Shown here piece after piece: positions 19,244 through 30,000 of a DNA stretch of 64,000 bases. The stretch is taken from contig OY970226.1 in assembly GCA_963714065.1 (NCBI GenBank), positions 992,001-1,056,000 of the forward strand, given 5' to 3'. The translations under genes were made by a program, and so were the position numbers. The notes beneath the pieces are model-generated. The model was given only the letters and a program-made list of their open reading frames with translations, was not told where the DNA came from and did no database searches. How positions within the stretch are numbered: the first letter of the stretch is position 1; the number at the start of each line of letters is the position of its first letter. Origin of the DNA: JAZKID01 sp963714065 (lineage in GTDB: Bacteria > Pseudomonadota > Alphaproteobacteria > Rhizobiales > UBA4765).

Positions 19244-20081
19244 GAGTCGCCCCGGATTTCTTGTAAATTTTCTGTTTGGCGTCGACCAGCTCGAAAGATT
19301 TTTTTACCTCGGTGAAGTTCAACGTTTCCTTGCTTCCTAATCCCAGAAACCCGCCATGCCGCAGGCTTTCCGTAAAAAGGGCAAGCACGCGGTTCTGCAA
19401 GGTTTTGTCAAAATAGATCATGACGTTCCGGCAGCAGATCAAATTCATTTCGCCAAAAACGCCGTCGGTCACCAAATTATGATAGGAAAAAGTGATGCGT
19501 TCCTTGAGGAAATCCGAGAATTTGGTCAGCTCGTAACGGTCGCTGTAATAATCCTCGAGTTGAGCCTTGCCGCCTGCCGCACGGTAATTCGCCGCATAGG
19601 CTTCGACATTCTTGGATGAATAAACGCCGTGCTCCGCGGCATCGAGGGAATGCTTGTTGAAATCCGTGGCATAAATGCGCACCCTGTCGAGGAAACCTTC
19701 TTCGTGCAGCAGAATGGCCATGGAATAGACTTCCTCGCCCGTCGCACAGCCCGCATGCCAGATTTTCGCATAAGGGAAAGTTTTCAGTACCGGCACGACC
19801 TTCTCGCGAATCGCCTGATAAAAATCGGGATCGCGGAACATCTCCGTCACGGTAACCGACATCTGCTTCAGAAACAGATCGAAACTGTTTTCGTTATGCA
19901 GCAGAAGTTCGAGCAGTTCGGTAAAGTTGGAAAGACCGGCCTGCTCCAGCGCCCGGTCGAGGCGCCGCTTGAGCGATGCATAGGAATAATGCGTAAAATC
20001 GTAGCCGTAACGGCTGCGGATACCTGAAAGTAATATTTCTATTTCTATGTCTTCAAGATCCTGCGCCCGGGCTGGCATCAT
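19221..20081 (-). CDS. CheR-type protein-glutamate methyltransferase
   Basis: An S-adenosylmethionine-dependent glutamate methyltransferase of 286 residues. The N-terminal all-alpha domain includes DFTHYSYASLKRRLDRAL; the SAM-binding part shows KIWHAGCATGEEVYSMAI, IYATDFNKHSL and the CheR stretch NLICCRNVMIYFD. The ATG at 20081 overlaps the hybrid-kinase stop (ATGA), which fixes the start; the longer frame would lie inside the kinase. It pairs with the CheB-like protein to set reversible methylation of an unidentified target. Confidence 0.87.
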   Translation of the reverse strand: MMPARAQDLEDIEIEILLSGIRSRYGYDFTHYSYASLKRRLDRALEQAGLSNFTELLELLLHNENSFDLFLKQMSVTVTEMFRDPDFYQAIREKVVPVLKTFPYAKIWHAGCATGEEVYSMAILLHEEGFLDRVRIYATDFNKHSLDAAEHGVYSSKNVEAYAANYRAAGGKAQLEDYYSDRYELTKFSDFLKERITFSYHNLVTDGVFGEMNLICCRNVMIYFDKTLQNRVLALFTESLRHGGFLGLGSKETLNFTEVKKSFELVDAKQKIYKKSGATHATICPV

Positions 20082-23000
20082 GCCGCCATTTCCTGCTTGA
20101 ACAGCCAGACGCGAAGCAGGGTGAGAAGGCGCTCGACATCCACGGGCTTCGTCAGATAATCGTTTGCGCCCGCTTCCATGCATTTTTCCTGCTCTTCCGG
20201 CATGGCGCGGGCAGTCAGAGCGATGATGGGCAATCTTTGAAATTGTTTCCGCGCACGAATTTCATGCATCGCCTGATAGCCGTCCATGACGGGCATCATG
20301 ATATCCATGATGACAAGCTCGATGGATTTTTCTGTTTCCAGTTTTTCGAGCGCCATCTGGCCGTTGTCGGCAATGATGATATTCATGCCGTGCTTCTTGA
20401 GCATTTTCGAGAGCGCGAACGTATTGCGCAGATCGTCGTCGGTCAGAAGAATTGTTCTTCCCTGCAAGGCACGGTCCGGATCGTGCTGCATGCGGATGAT
20501 GTCTTGCTGATCCTTGGACAGGGTGGATTCCACGCTGTGAAGGAACAACGTTACCTCGTCGAGCAAACGCTCCGGCGATTGCGCGCCCTTGATAATGATG
20601 CTGCCGGTATAATGGCTGAGCAGACGGTTTTCCTCTTCGGTCAAATCCTTGGCGGTATAGATGATGACGGGAGGCAGGGCGGCCTCGCCTTTTTCCCTCT
20701 CCACGATCTTCAGCCATTCGAAGCCCGACATATCAGGAAGGCGCAGGTCGAGAATGATGCAATCGAAATGCGTTTCCCTCAGCTTTTCCAGGGCCAGGCT
20801 GCCGCTATTGACCGATGTAATCTGCACATCCTGTTTTCTTAAAAGATTCTGGATGGCGATCTGGCTGGTCTTGTCGTCCTCGATGACCAGCACCTGCTTG
20901 ACTTCCGACTGCAGCAACCCCTCGATCTTGGCGAGCGCGCCTTCGATGGCCTCCCTTTCGACCGGCTTGACCAGATAGCCGACCGCGCCCTTGCGCAGCG
21001 GCACAACATTTCCTTTTTCCTCCGCAGCGCTGATGATATGCACGGGGATATGGCGCGTGCGCAAATCGTGCTTGAGCTGATCGAGCACGTTCATGCCGTC
21101 GATATCCGGCAGCATGAGATCGAGAATAATAGCCGTCACCGGTTGTTCCACGGCCAGCAGCAATCCGCTTTTGCCGTCACCGGCCGCAAGACATTTGTAA
21201 CCGCGCTTGCGTGCGATTTTCATGAGCGTGGCGGCAAAATTACGATCGTCCTCGATAATCAGCAGCACCTTATCCTTGTCGCCGATCACTTTGCGATCGT
21301 CGGGAATGAATTCCATGATCGACATCCGCGGCATGTTTTTCAGCTCGATACGCACGGTTTCCTTGACAGGTTTCGCCGGCGCAAACGTTTGCATGGGCTC
21401 TGCCGTTTCCTGGTTCATCTCCACCGGCAGGACCAGGGTGAACGTGCTGCCCTCGCCTTTCTGGCTTGCGACATGAATTTCGCCGCCGAGCATGTGGGCG
21501 AATTTACGCGCAATCGTCAGGCCAAGGCCCGTGCCGCCATAATGGCGGTCCGTGGAGCCGTCTTCCTGCTGGAATGCTTCGAAAATATCCTTGAGCTTCG
21601 ATGTTTCTATACCGATGCCGGTATCGACCACCGAAAAGGCGACGGCATTTTTATGATCGAGGGAATCGCGCTGCAATTCTTCCGTTTCGTCCGGCCGATA
21701 TACGTTTAACGTAACAAACCCTTTCGATGTGAATTTGAAAGCATTGGAAAGAAGGTTTTTGAGAATCTGCTCCACTCGCTGCGAGTCGGTATAAAGACTT
21801 GCAGGAAGATCGGTTGCCATGTTGATGCGGAGCGGGACATTCGTATCCTTCGAAATAGGCTCGAACTGTTTTTGCAGCTTCTTGACGATGCCTTCGAGCG
21901 GGGAGTCTGCAGGCATAATATTGAGCTTGCCGGCCTCGACCTTGGAAAGATCGAGAATATCGTTGATCAGGCTCAAAAGTTCGAGCCCGCCATTATGAAT
22001 GACGCGCGCTTCTTCTATCTGCTCTTCCGTCAGATTCCCCCCTTCGTTGCTTGCGAGCGATCGCGCCAGAATCAACAGGCTGTTGAGAGGCGTGCGCAAT
22101 TCATGCGACATATTGGCAAGAAATTCGGATTTATATTTATTGGAAAGTTCCAGCTCGCGCGCTTTTTCTTCCAGCAATTGCTTGTTCAGGTTCAGATCCG
22201 CCGACTGCCGCCTGATCTGCGCATTCTGTTCTTCCAGGATCTTGGTTTTCTCCTCCAGTTCTTCATTGGTAGCCCTGATTTCCTCACTGGAGGCTTCCAG
22301 CTCCTCATTGGAGGCTTTCAGCTCTTCCTGCTGCGTTTTCAATTCCTCTTCGCTTTTTTCCAGCTCATGCGTATAGCGCAGCATCTGCGCTGTAGTGCGG
22401 GCACGCGTACGCTGATACAGCAAGATCGACAGTGTAATCAGAGAGTAAAAGAAGACGAGGCCCGCATAAATGAGAATCTGGTTACGCTGCATGCCAGCTT
22501 CGTCGATTTCCATGCGCGTTGCCAGCAAGCGGGTTTCTTCCGCTTCCATCACACGGAGCAGAATACGTACATGATCTGTCAATCCCTTGCCCTGGTTTGC
22601 TTCGATCTCGCGCCTTGCAGCAAGCATGCCTTGCGCCTTTAGCTTGATGGCCGTGGCCCAATATTCCAGCAGATCTTTGACTACGCCCTCAAGCTCGTCC
22701 AGATTGCGCTGCTGCACAGGGTTGTCGGCCGTTACTTCCCTTAAAATATTGATTTCTTCCGCAATGGAACGGTTTTGATCCAGCGAATTGCTTTTTTTGT
22801 TATCTGAAATGTTCTTGATCGCATCGCGATAGGGCTCGAGATAATCGTCATTACCAGTGATAACGTAACCGCGCTCGCCGATTTCAGCGTCTTTGATTTT
22901 ACCTGCCAGCAACCGGATATGGCCGCGGACTTCAAATGTATGAATCACCAAATTACGGGCCGACTGGCTGGCCACGCCCTGATAATAGAACATGGCAGCG

Positions 23001-23089
23001 CCGGAAAATGTCAGCAGCGTTACCGCCAGAATGGCGATCAACGTTGCATTTCTCATAAGGATATTGTCGTTAGGGCGATCTAGGCTCAT
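20078..23089 (-). CDS. CHASE3 hybrid histidine kinase with three receiver domains
   Basis: A 1003-residue hybrid kinase. Membrane segments at about 15-37 and 205-225 enclose a CHASE3-type sensor (DAEIGERGYVITG). A Glu-rich coiled coil (about 240-315) leads to HisKA (His329, MSHELRTPLNS). The ATPase domain has Asn449, VVDTGIG and GGTGLGL. Receivers at about 606-725 (Asp657), 731-852 (Asp781) and 877-997 (Asp929) follow. It is the first gene of a nine-gene array; a perfect 9-bp inverted repeat lies 34-64 bases upstream. Confidence 0.92.
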   Translation of the reverse strand: MSLDRPNDNILMRNATLIAILAVTLLTFSGAAMFYYQGVASQSARNLVIHTFEVRGHIRLLAGKIKDAEIGERGYVITGNDDYLEPYRDAIKNISDNKKSNSLDQNRSIAEEINILREVTADNPVQQRNLDELEGVVKDLLEYWATAIKLKAQGMLAARREIEANQGKGLTDHVRILLRVMEAEETRLLATRMEIDEAGMQRNQILIYAGLVFFYSLITLSILLYQRTRARTTAQMLRYTHELEKSEEELKTQQEELKASNEELEASSEEIRATNEELEEKTKILEEQNAQIRRQSADLNLNKQLLEEKARELELSNKYKSEFLANMSHELRTPLNSLLILARSLASNEGGNLTEEQIEEARVIHNGGLELLSLINDILDLSKVEAGKLNIMPADSPLEGIVKKLQKQFEPISKDTNVPLRINMATDLPASLYTDSQRVEQILKNLLSNAFKFTSKGFVTLNVYRPDETEELQRDSLDHKNAVAFSVVDTGIGIETSKLKDIFEAFQQEDGSTDRHYGGTGLGLTIARKFAHMLGGEIHVASQKGEGSTFTLVLPVEMNQETAEPMQTFAPAKPVKETVRIELKNMPRMSIMEFIPDDRKVIGDKDKVLLIIEDDRNFAATLMKIARKRGYKCLAAGDGKSGLLLAVEQPVTAIILDLMLPDIDGMNVLDQLKHDLRTRHIPVHIISAAEEKGNVVPLRKGAVGYLVKPVEREAIEGALAKIEGLLQSEVKQVLVIEDDKTSQIAIQNLLRKQDVQITSVNSGSLALEKLRETHFDCIILDLRLPDMSGFEWLKIVEREKGEAALPPVIIYTAKDLTEEENRLLSHYTGSIIIKGAQSPERLLDEVTLFLHSVESTLSKDQQDIIRMQHDPDRALQGRTILLTDDDLRNTFALSKMLKKHGMNIIIADNGQMALEKLETEKSIELVIMDIMMPVMDGYQAMHEIRARKQFQRLPIIALTARAMPEEQEKCMEAGANDYLTKPVDVERLLTLLRVWLFKQEMAA

Positions 23090-23417
23090 AGGGTCAGCTC
23101 ATATGTTGCCTTACTACAACTATAGATTGTAAACAATTATATAATACAATCTAAACTTGCCATACGGCTTGGGCCGATGTGCACAAGTTTGCACTGCCCG
23201 GTCGGGGGTTCGCTCTGAAAAATCGCTTAATCGAACAGCGGCGCCATTCACGGCATGCCGTCATGACAAATTTTCATTTTATGGCCATTTCGTATCATGT
23301 CATGTATGGGTGGATGAATTGAAGCAAACATCGAACAGGATTTGTTGAAGGTAATTATTTGGCGGAACGCCGCCTCGCCTTGATGAAACGAAAACCTGCT
23401 GTTACTGAAGAGCACAC
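23090..23417. other. Intergenic region between hybrid kinase and tRNA-Arg
   Basis: No convincing gene. It holds the start region of the minus-strand kinase operon, with a perfect inverted repeat around an AT-rich core containing TATATAAT. It also holds the upstream region of the tRNA-Arg gene, including a small GC hairpin at 23361-23374 with no U-run. A short frame at 23157-23348 lacks a ribosome site and family features. Confidence 0.6.
23123..23153. promoter_or_regulatory. Operator-like inverted repeat upstream of the hybrid kinase operon
   Basis: Perfect 9-base arms TAGATTGTA (23123-23131) and TACAATCTA (23145-23153) are separated by 13 AT-rich bases. The arm centres are 22 bases apart, two helical turns, as for a dimeric regulator. 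It lies 34-64 bases upstream of the ATG at 23089 and overlaps a TATAAT-like core, so a bound protein could block the promoter. The regulator is unknown. Confidence 0.5.
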
Positions 23418-23494
23418 GCGCCCGTAGCTCAGCTGGATAGAGCACCAGACTACGAATCTGGGGGTCGGGAGTTCGAATCTCTCCGGGCGCGCCA
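23418..23494 (+). tRNA. tRNA-Arg (anticodon ACG)
   Basis: A full cloverleaf is visible: acceptor GCGCCCG/CGGGCGC, D-arm with AGCTGGATA, anticodon stem CCAGA/TCTGG around loop CTACGAA, variable GGGTC, T-arm with TTCGAAT, discriminator G and encoded CCA (23492-23494). Its 3' 46 bases (23449-23494) are the integration site of the downstream element and recur at 45565-45610. Confidence 0.95.
23449..23494 (+). repeat. Left attachment site (attL) within tRNA-Arg
   Basis: The anticodon-loop to CCA part of the tRNA. It matches 45565-45610 at 42 of 46 positions; the differences are in the anticodon loop, the first base of the T-stem and two T-stem bases. The intact tRNA stays on this side, as usual for integrases that use tRNA 3' ends. 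Confidence 0.85.
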
Positions 23495-23679
23495 ATATTT
23501 TCAAGGGTTTAGCTGCAATTTTTGCCTCTGACGCGCTGGTCTATTTTTCAAAATAACCACCGAATAACCACGTCAGCGGCATCAACATTCTCTCATTATT
23601 TCGAGTAGCCCATCTATCAGGCTCCATAATAACGCTCAACGTCTGGAATATATGAAGCTTCCGCCTATATGGTCATTCA

Positions 23680-26600
23680 ATGAACGGGCAAGAAATAGAA
23701 GATCAAAAAAAACCAAAAGAGTTCAAGCCATCTCAATATATGCGATGGCGGCGGCCGGAGCTGTATTCAGATTCCATAACTACTATTGAACATACCATCA
23801 CTCGGGAGGTACTCTCACATCATCTCGAAACGCTTACTAATCAGAAGGATGAAAATATATTTGAGAAGTTTGCTCATCGCCTTGCAAAGAAATTTATCTC
23901 TCCAAATTTACGCCCCCAAACAGGGCCAGTTGGAGGCGGAGATGGTAAAACAGATACTGAAACTTATCCAGTTTCACTCGACATAGCAAAAAGATGGTAT
24001 GTATCTGATCTTACTGGAGCACATGAGCGATGGGCGTTTGCTTTTAGTGCAAAAAAAGATTGGCTTGCGAAATTAAAATCTGATGTTGCTAGTATTGTAA
24101 GCACAAAACGTGATTACACGCGTATTTATTTTATCACTAACCAATATGTTCCAGCCAAAGACAGCGCAAAAGCTCAAGACAATCTTCTAGAAAAGTATGG
24201 CATCCCTATTACTATCCTGGATAGAACTTGGCTTCTTGATCGCGTGTTCGAACACGACAGTCTTGATATAGCTATCGAAACGCTTGGGGTTGGGAAAGGG
24301 GCCGAACACAAAGCAAAAACTATCGGCCCTAAAGACTTACAAAGGAGCAAAGAGCTCGACGCTCTAGAAAAAGCTATTGGAGATGGCACTAACTATAATG
24401 GTACCACTCATGCATTAATCGAAGATTGTATGCGCGCCGCAAAACTTGCGCGAGGTCTTGAAAAATCACGCCACGAAGTTGAGGGTTTATATCAACGCGC
24501 TATTCGCATCGCACGCGACAACAAATTACACGCCCTTCATTTAGCCGCTGTTTATGAGCTGGCATGGACGTCGAATTTCTGGTTCGATGATGCTGCATCA
24601 CTAAACTCGCTTTATAGCGAGGTTGAACGTCTAGCATTAATGTCGGGTGCCGCAGACGATCTTCAACTGATTAGTAATCTTCTTCCGCTTGTTAGAACAA
24701 ATACCATGTTTGGTCTGACTACGCCCGAGTTTGCCAAGATTGATGGTCGAACTGAAGCTTTGCTTAATGCAACTAAGGTAGCGCGCAAAGATACATCCCG
24801 GCCTAACAATGCTTTGCACGCACACGCTATAGAGCTTATGGCTCGCATTACTCAAGCAAAACATACTGATGATGAGAATCTGGATGATTTGTGGAATGAA
24901 TTTTACGATGTAGTTAAAAAAACAGATGGATTGGGAACTTTTCCTTTCCAGCCTATAGCGGATGCGCTTACCGAGGTAGGAAAATTCACTGTTGAAAGCA
25001 AAGCCTTTGATCGCCTTTATGAAGCGATCACGGACGCGCTAGCAAAACGCATTAGCGAAGGTGAAGCCGCTATAAAAAATTCAGAGCGCGGCTTTCAAAA
25101 GCTCGAAAAACAATTGCCATATGACGCAATTCGTTGGTTTGGCCGCGCAGTAAGTCTGCTTATTAAAAAAGAGTACGCAGACGAGCTTGTTACTGCCTTG
25201 ATCGGATCGAGTATTGCTTACGAAGAGGCAGGCCTTCTTTGGGCCTCACGTAATTATGCGCTCGCCGCAGCAAGCCACGAATTTTCTGCGTTTAATAGAA
25301 CTGGCTCTATCGAAGAGATTACTCCATCTGTTCTTAGTCGTTTGTTTCACACTGAGCTTCGTCTTGGACGCGTACCAAATATTTTAAGTACCTATGAGCT
25401 AGGAGCGATGATTCGAAACGCGCGCTCAACGACACCAGAGCAAAAAGAATATGCAGAGAAAGTAAGAATTGATCAGAGTCATATGCTAGGCGCATTAATA
25501 CTAAGAACCGCCTTTCTCGACTTGCCACACGTAGAGAAACTTGCAGACGGGTTGGAGCGAATAGGCCTTGAGCACGCTCGAATGGCACTTCTTTTTCTTC
25601 TCGGGCACGAAGATACCTTGAGGCAAGAAGGTTGGGTGCCTTCTGAGGTAACGCCTGAGGATTTTAAAGAGCTTTTTGAACACTGGGCATTATTTGGTAA
25701 CGATATGGAATTACCGGACCATCCGTCATACTTACTCAACAATGAAGTAGTCCTGCGCTCCCGCATTCTTGGCTGTGAGCTAAACATTACCTGCGCAAAT
25801 AATTTGATCTCTGTTGGTATTGGAGAAGCCATATTAGGAACACTTGAGGCCCTTTTGGCAACAAGCCTCGCGCATAATATGCTTCCAGCACTCGATGTTC
25901 TTAATATTCGCGTAAATCCGATTGACGATGCGCCGCTCACTCCAATGCTCAATTTTGCAGAAGAAAATGGTGTCACTGTAGGGTTTGTCACTCATGCGCC
26001 TCAGCTAAATTACAGCACTTTAGAAGAAGCGCTCACCTTCCCAAATTGGCTTCAAGAGGCAACCGTTCATATATTTGCTCGGTTTGCCCCTCCTATAGAA
26101 CCAGATAAGTGGGGCGAAAGTGTTTTAGATAAAGAAAATGGGTTCTCTCGCGCTCTAACTTTTTCGAATATTCCTACTATGTTGAATATTATATTTGGAA
26201 ATAAAGAGCGGCTTTCAATTGAAGATTGGATTCAGGACATAGACGCAAATTTTGATGTTAGGCGCCAAACTCCATGGGTCCCTAAATTACAGCCATCCAA
26301 TGAGGATGCATCAGACTTATTAAAATTTGGGAAGGGAGAGATACCTGAAGAGCTAAAAAACCCAGAGCTAATGAAGCATACTGATATGCGCGTCATTAGT
26401 CCGATTGATATGCACAAATGGGATGCCGCCCATTGGAATGGTGCACTTTTCATGATGAAACCAGACGATGCTCGAGCCGCACCAGTTCTTGCTCTCACAT
26501 TCGTAAATCGTGAACCTGCAGAAGGAATTTTTCAAGGATGGAGAGGCCGTTTTGGATTTGAAGACTTAAATCAAAACCTTCGAATTGCAATTATCCGTGG

Positions 26601-27006
26601 GGTAACTAGTTCTAACTCTAACGCGTACGCAATCATGATTGGTCCCAACGTAGATAAACTGCCTAAAATACCAAACAGCACTGCTGTGTCTCGATTTTGT
26701 ATTATGACACCCTCTAGTTCGAAGAATTTTGATACATTTCTCGCAGAGTATCAGAAGCATAAAAGATATTTATTGGCTCCCGCCCATCTCCCTAGCCAAG
26801 ACGCGGCGCCGGAACTACCGCTAGTTGATTTAGCGCTTGGCAAGTATGATCTTATAGTCCGTGAAGCATGGCAGATAGGCGAAAACGATATGGACATTTC
26901 AGCAATAGACCTGGACGATCTGCCTATTATTCCACACGACCAAGATAACGCACCTATTTTAAAGGCCATTAAATGGCTTGAGAAGATCCGCAAAGAAACT
27001 GACTAA
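23680..27006 (+). CDS. Large protein of unknown function, possible N-terminal nuclease fold
   Basis: Not recognised by name. Length 1108 residues, no signal peptide or membrane segment. Residues about 55-200 resemble a PD-(D/E)XK (Mrr-like) nuclease: a helix (FEKFAHRLAKKF), GPVGGGDGKTD with Asp88, then a beta strand WAFAFSAKKDW with Lys125/126. A Ser stands where the usual Glu/Gln would be, so activity is uncertain. Residues about 210-700 are alpha-helical and may be TPR-like. The C-terminal third is mixed alpha/beta without known motifs. It is the first gene after attL, convergent with druE (37 bases apart). Location in a defence island suggests an antiviral role (inference). Confidence 0.75.
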   Translation: MNGQEIEDQKKPKEFKPSQYMRWRRPELYSDSITTIEHTITREVLSHHLETLTNQKDENIFEKFAHRLAKKFISPNLRPQTGPVGGGDGKTDTETYPVSLDIAKRWYVSDLTGAHERWAFAFSAKKDWLAKLKSDVASIVSTKRDYTRIYFITNQYVPAKDSAKAQDNLLEKYGIPITILDRTWLLDRVFEHDSLDIAIETLGVGKGAEHKAKTIGPKDLQRSKELDALEKAIGDGTNYNGTTHALIEDCMRAAKLARGLEKSRHEVEGLYQRAIRIARDNKLHALHLAAVYELAWTSNFWFDDAASLNSLYSEVERLALMSGAADDLQLISNLLPLVRTNTMFGLTTPEFAKIDGRTEALLNATKVARKDTSRPNNALHAHAIELMARITQAKHTDDENLDDLWNEFYDVVKKTDGLGTFPFQPIADALTEVGKFTVESKAFDRLYEAITDALAKRISEGEAAIKNSERGFQKLEKQLPYDAIRWFGRAVSLLIKKEYADELVTALIGSSIAYEEAGLLWASRNYALAAASHEFSAFNRTGSIEEITPSVLSRLFHTELRLGRVPNILSTYELGAMIRNARSTTPEQKEYAEKVRIDQSHMLGALILRTAFLDLPHVEKLADGLERIGLEHARMALLFLLGHEDTLRQEGWVPSEVTPEDFKELFEHWALFGNDMELPDHPSYLLNNEVVLRSRILGCELNITCANNLISVGIGEAILGTLEALLATSLAHNMLPALDVLNIRVNPIDDAPLTPMLNFAEENGVTVGFVTHAPQLNYSTLEEALTFPNWLQEATVHIFARFAPPIEPDKWGESVLDKENGFSRALTFSNIPTMLNIIFGNKERLSIEDWIQDIDANFDVRRQTPWVPKLQPSNEDASDLLKFGKGEIPEELKNPELMKHTDMRVISPIDMHKWDAAHWNGALFMMKPDDARAAPVLALTFVNREPAEGIFQGWRGRFGFEDLNQNLRIAIIRGVTSSNSNAYAIMIGPNVDKLPKIPNSTAVSRFCIMTPSSSKNFDTFLAEYQKHKRYLLAPAHLPSQDAAPELPLVDLALGKYDLIVREAWQIGENDMDISAIDLDDLPIIPHDQDNAPILKAIKWLEKIRKETD

Positions 27007-27043
27007 ATATTGGCGTTAGCTACCTAGTAGCCACGCTTACTGC

Positions 27044-30000
27044 TCACGTGAGTCGCTCACGAATAAGTTGGTGTTCATCCGGTAAGTTGCGCCTCAGGAT
27101 GTAGTCGTTCAGCACTATTACTGAGGCTGCTGCGGGGAGTAACCTCCGAAGGCTGTGCCCGTCCCATTCAGGCTGGAGTAATCCTGATTGTAACCCAATC
27201 GCGGCAGAGCGTTCTGATTGACGCACGACGAGCGGAACAGTAATGCCGCCAAATTCAGACATAGGTGAACAAACGAAGCCATCGAGTTCTAAGGATCTTT
27301 GTAGCGCCGCTAGGCGGTTCGCTTGTACATCGGATGCGGCTTCGGCAGGGAGCTCACCATATAAACCATAGCGTAGAAGCTGTGCGGCAATCTGGCGGTC
27401 GAGACGACTTTGCAAATATTGGTTGTGATAGTGACGCAGGCAGCTCTCGCAAGACCTGTCGCAATTTCCGCGACAATTTTCTAGCAAATCCAACACATCG
27501 CGCAGAATCTCGTCTAGATACCGATTTGCTAAATCAGCATATCCTGCACCACCTGCAAGCGTGTCATATAAGTAAATATCCAAATAGAGCGGACGTCCTT
27601 CACCAGCAGGCACCACACGAAACCCTGCTCCAAATTCAGAAGGATCTAAGTCAAGTTGTTGATGCCTACTTGCGCAAAGGCGCAGAGCTTCTGCAATGCT
27701 ATAAAGCGCATCCTCAATCGCGCGCAATGCAACAGGATGCGTGGTGTCAGTGTTTAGGGGCGCGCCAATAGATAAGCGCAAGAGCAAGAGATCTGTTGAA
27801 AAAACATGGCCTAAAACGACATTTCTATACTGGCCGCTACAATTATCCGAATGACGCCGTCCAGGAACCGGCTCTACGGGATATGGGCGCTTATGTGGCT
27901 CTGCAGTTGGTGGCTCAATACTGGAGCGTCCGCAATGATCACAAATCCAGAAGCCTTGGTACACGTCATCAACAAATGGACCTTTATTAGTGATGATTAA
28001 TCGTCTGTCACTGCTTACAGTAGACGCCGCATGCAGACCCCGCGATTGCAGATTTGGCAGGTCATTTGTACCAACGGGCACAGGAAACTGCGCACCAGTT
28101 GCATAGGTGATGTCTTGCTCACGGTCACCTTGGCTAAGCTGCCTGCCATTTTCTGGCGTAAATACCTGCGGCTCTATCATTTCTGAGCTACGCAGTGGAG
28201 ATTCGCATACTGGGCACTGCATGGTATCGAGGTTAATCTGTTCGTCGAAGTCGCGAACATAGCTACAGTTATCACAATGCACGAGAGGGGTTGTCGCCGC
28301 AAATAGAGGCACAGCCCGGTCGATCTCGTTCGGCAGAGCATTAGCAACGACCCCACCAGACCGATACGTCCGCTTGTTAATGACGATCAAACGACCTGGG
28401 GCATATTCGCTAAGTGATTTGTGAATGCCCTGTTGAGGGCGCTCGACGATGTTTACTTTCCATCGCCCCGTTTCAGGACTCTTAGCCAATCTTTCAACCA
28501 AGAAACTTGTTAAATCGGTCGGGAATGCATAGCTGGGCAGTAAGCCTCGCGAAAATAAAAAGTCTAATAGCTCCTCATCACCAAGAGCTTGGCGCTCATC
28601 ATCTTCATCGCCTTCTTCTGCATCATCGCCGGCACCCGAATTAACGGCCCGCGGAGGAAGCAATGTAGATGCGATGGTGCGTAATTCAGTAATGAGCTGT
28701 TCTACAATTGTCGAAATCCAACCGTTTATGTCTAATGGCTCAGTTCGGAGTGTTGAGGGGAGCCATGATAACAACATAGCTCGAACATCTCCGTTGGTTC
28801 TTAGCACTGAGGTTTGCAGCCAATCAACGAAGCCCTCGATCTCCGGGACATTATCCCGCAAACCAAAAAAGAAATCTCGCGCCTTCCCAAGGGCAGAGAA
28901 TAACGCAGCGTTATTTGCCGTGGAAATAGCGTGTTCATCCATAAAGCGGTGAAAGTAAGTTTGAAATAAGAATGCGGTCACGTGACGACGCGCAATTTTC
29001 GGATTGTCAATTTTGATATCAGGATTGCGCGGGCTTCCAGCCACTATTCGTTCCGGGGAATTGAAAAAATAAGTGTCGTGTGGACCATTCTGAGCATAAG
29101 TGAGAACTGTCGAAACTGATGAACCTCTTCGACCCGCACGACCAGCCCGCTGCTGATAGTTCTCTCTTTGAGGAGGCACGTTTCGTAATCCAACCGCAAC
29201 GAGAGAACCGATGTCTACGCCGACTTCCATCGTCGTTGTACAACTGAGAACATCAATGGGCCGGTCTCGTTCATTCATCAGAACGTCGCGAAACCTTAAT
29301 TCGAACTGTTCAGTTGTGGCGTGCACCTGCGTATTGTCACGGTTCGAGAGCTGAGCTGTATGCTCCTCGACTGACACACTTCTTAATCTGGCATTGCCAT
29401 GCAACGCATGCCTGACAGGCTCACGCCAAAACGATTTCCTAGCTCTAATATACTGGCTTTGATTGGGGTCTATAGGCTCAATATTCGCGGAGCCGCACGA
29501 AGCGCAGTGGTCTCGAATTGCTACTGGCATTACGGTGGTACAAGTGTGGCATTGGTACCAAGGAGAATCGAGATCAATACCTATTGTTACTTTACTAGGC
29601 TCAATAAAAAAGTTTCCGTTATCATGCGGAGCGGCAAATGCGCGGATCAGGCATTGTTCAACTGCGGCTATTGGCGTTTCTCCCAGACCCATTAGCCTCG
29701 GCAACTCTGCGCTGAGCAACTGATTAAAGCGACCATCACTGCCCCAATTATTTGTCCAATATCCGGCCGCCTCGCTCCTGGCATTCTCAGAAAGGCGATG
29801 ATCAAATGCAAATCTATCGTCCGCGACCCAATTTATCCAAACCACTGCCAACTGTTCAACATCCGCCTCAGTGAGATGCGGGGCGATGGCAGAAAGATCA
29901 TGACGCAATTTCTCTCGGGCACGATTAGCCGGTAGCAGACGTCCTACTGTGGTGCCCAGCAATGAATAGTAGCGGCCACAAAGTTGTCGCAACAAGGCGA

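Noticed and set aside
23157..23348. A 63-residue frame upstream of tRNA-Arg
   Set aside because: It has no ribosome site, no recognisable features and lies in a promoter-type region.
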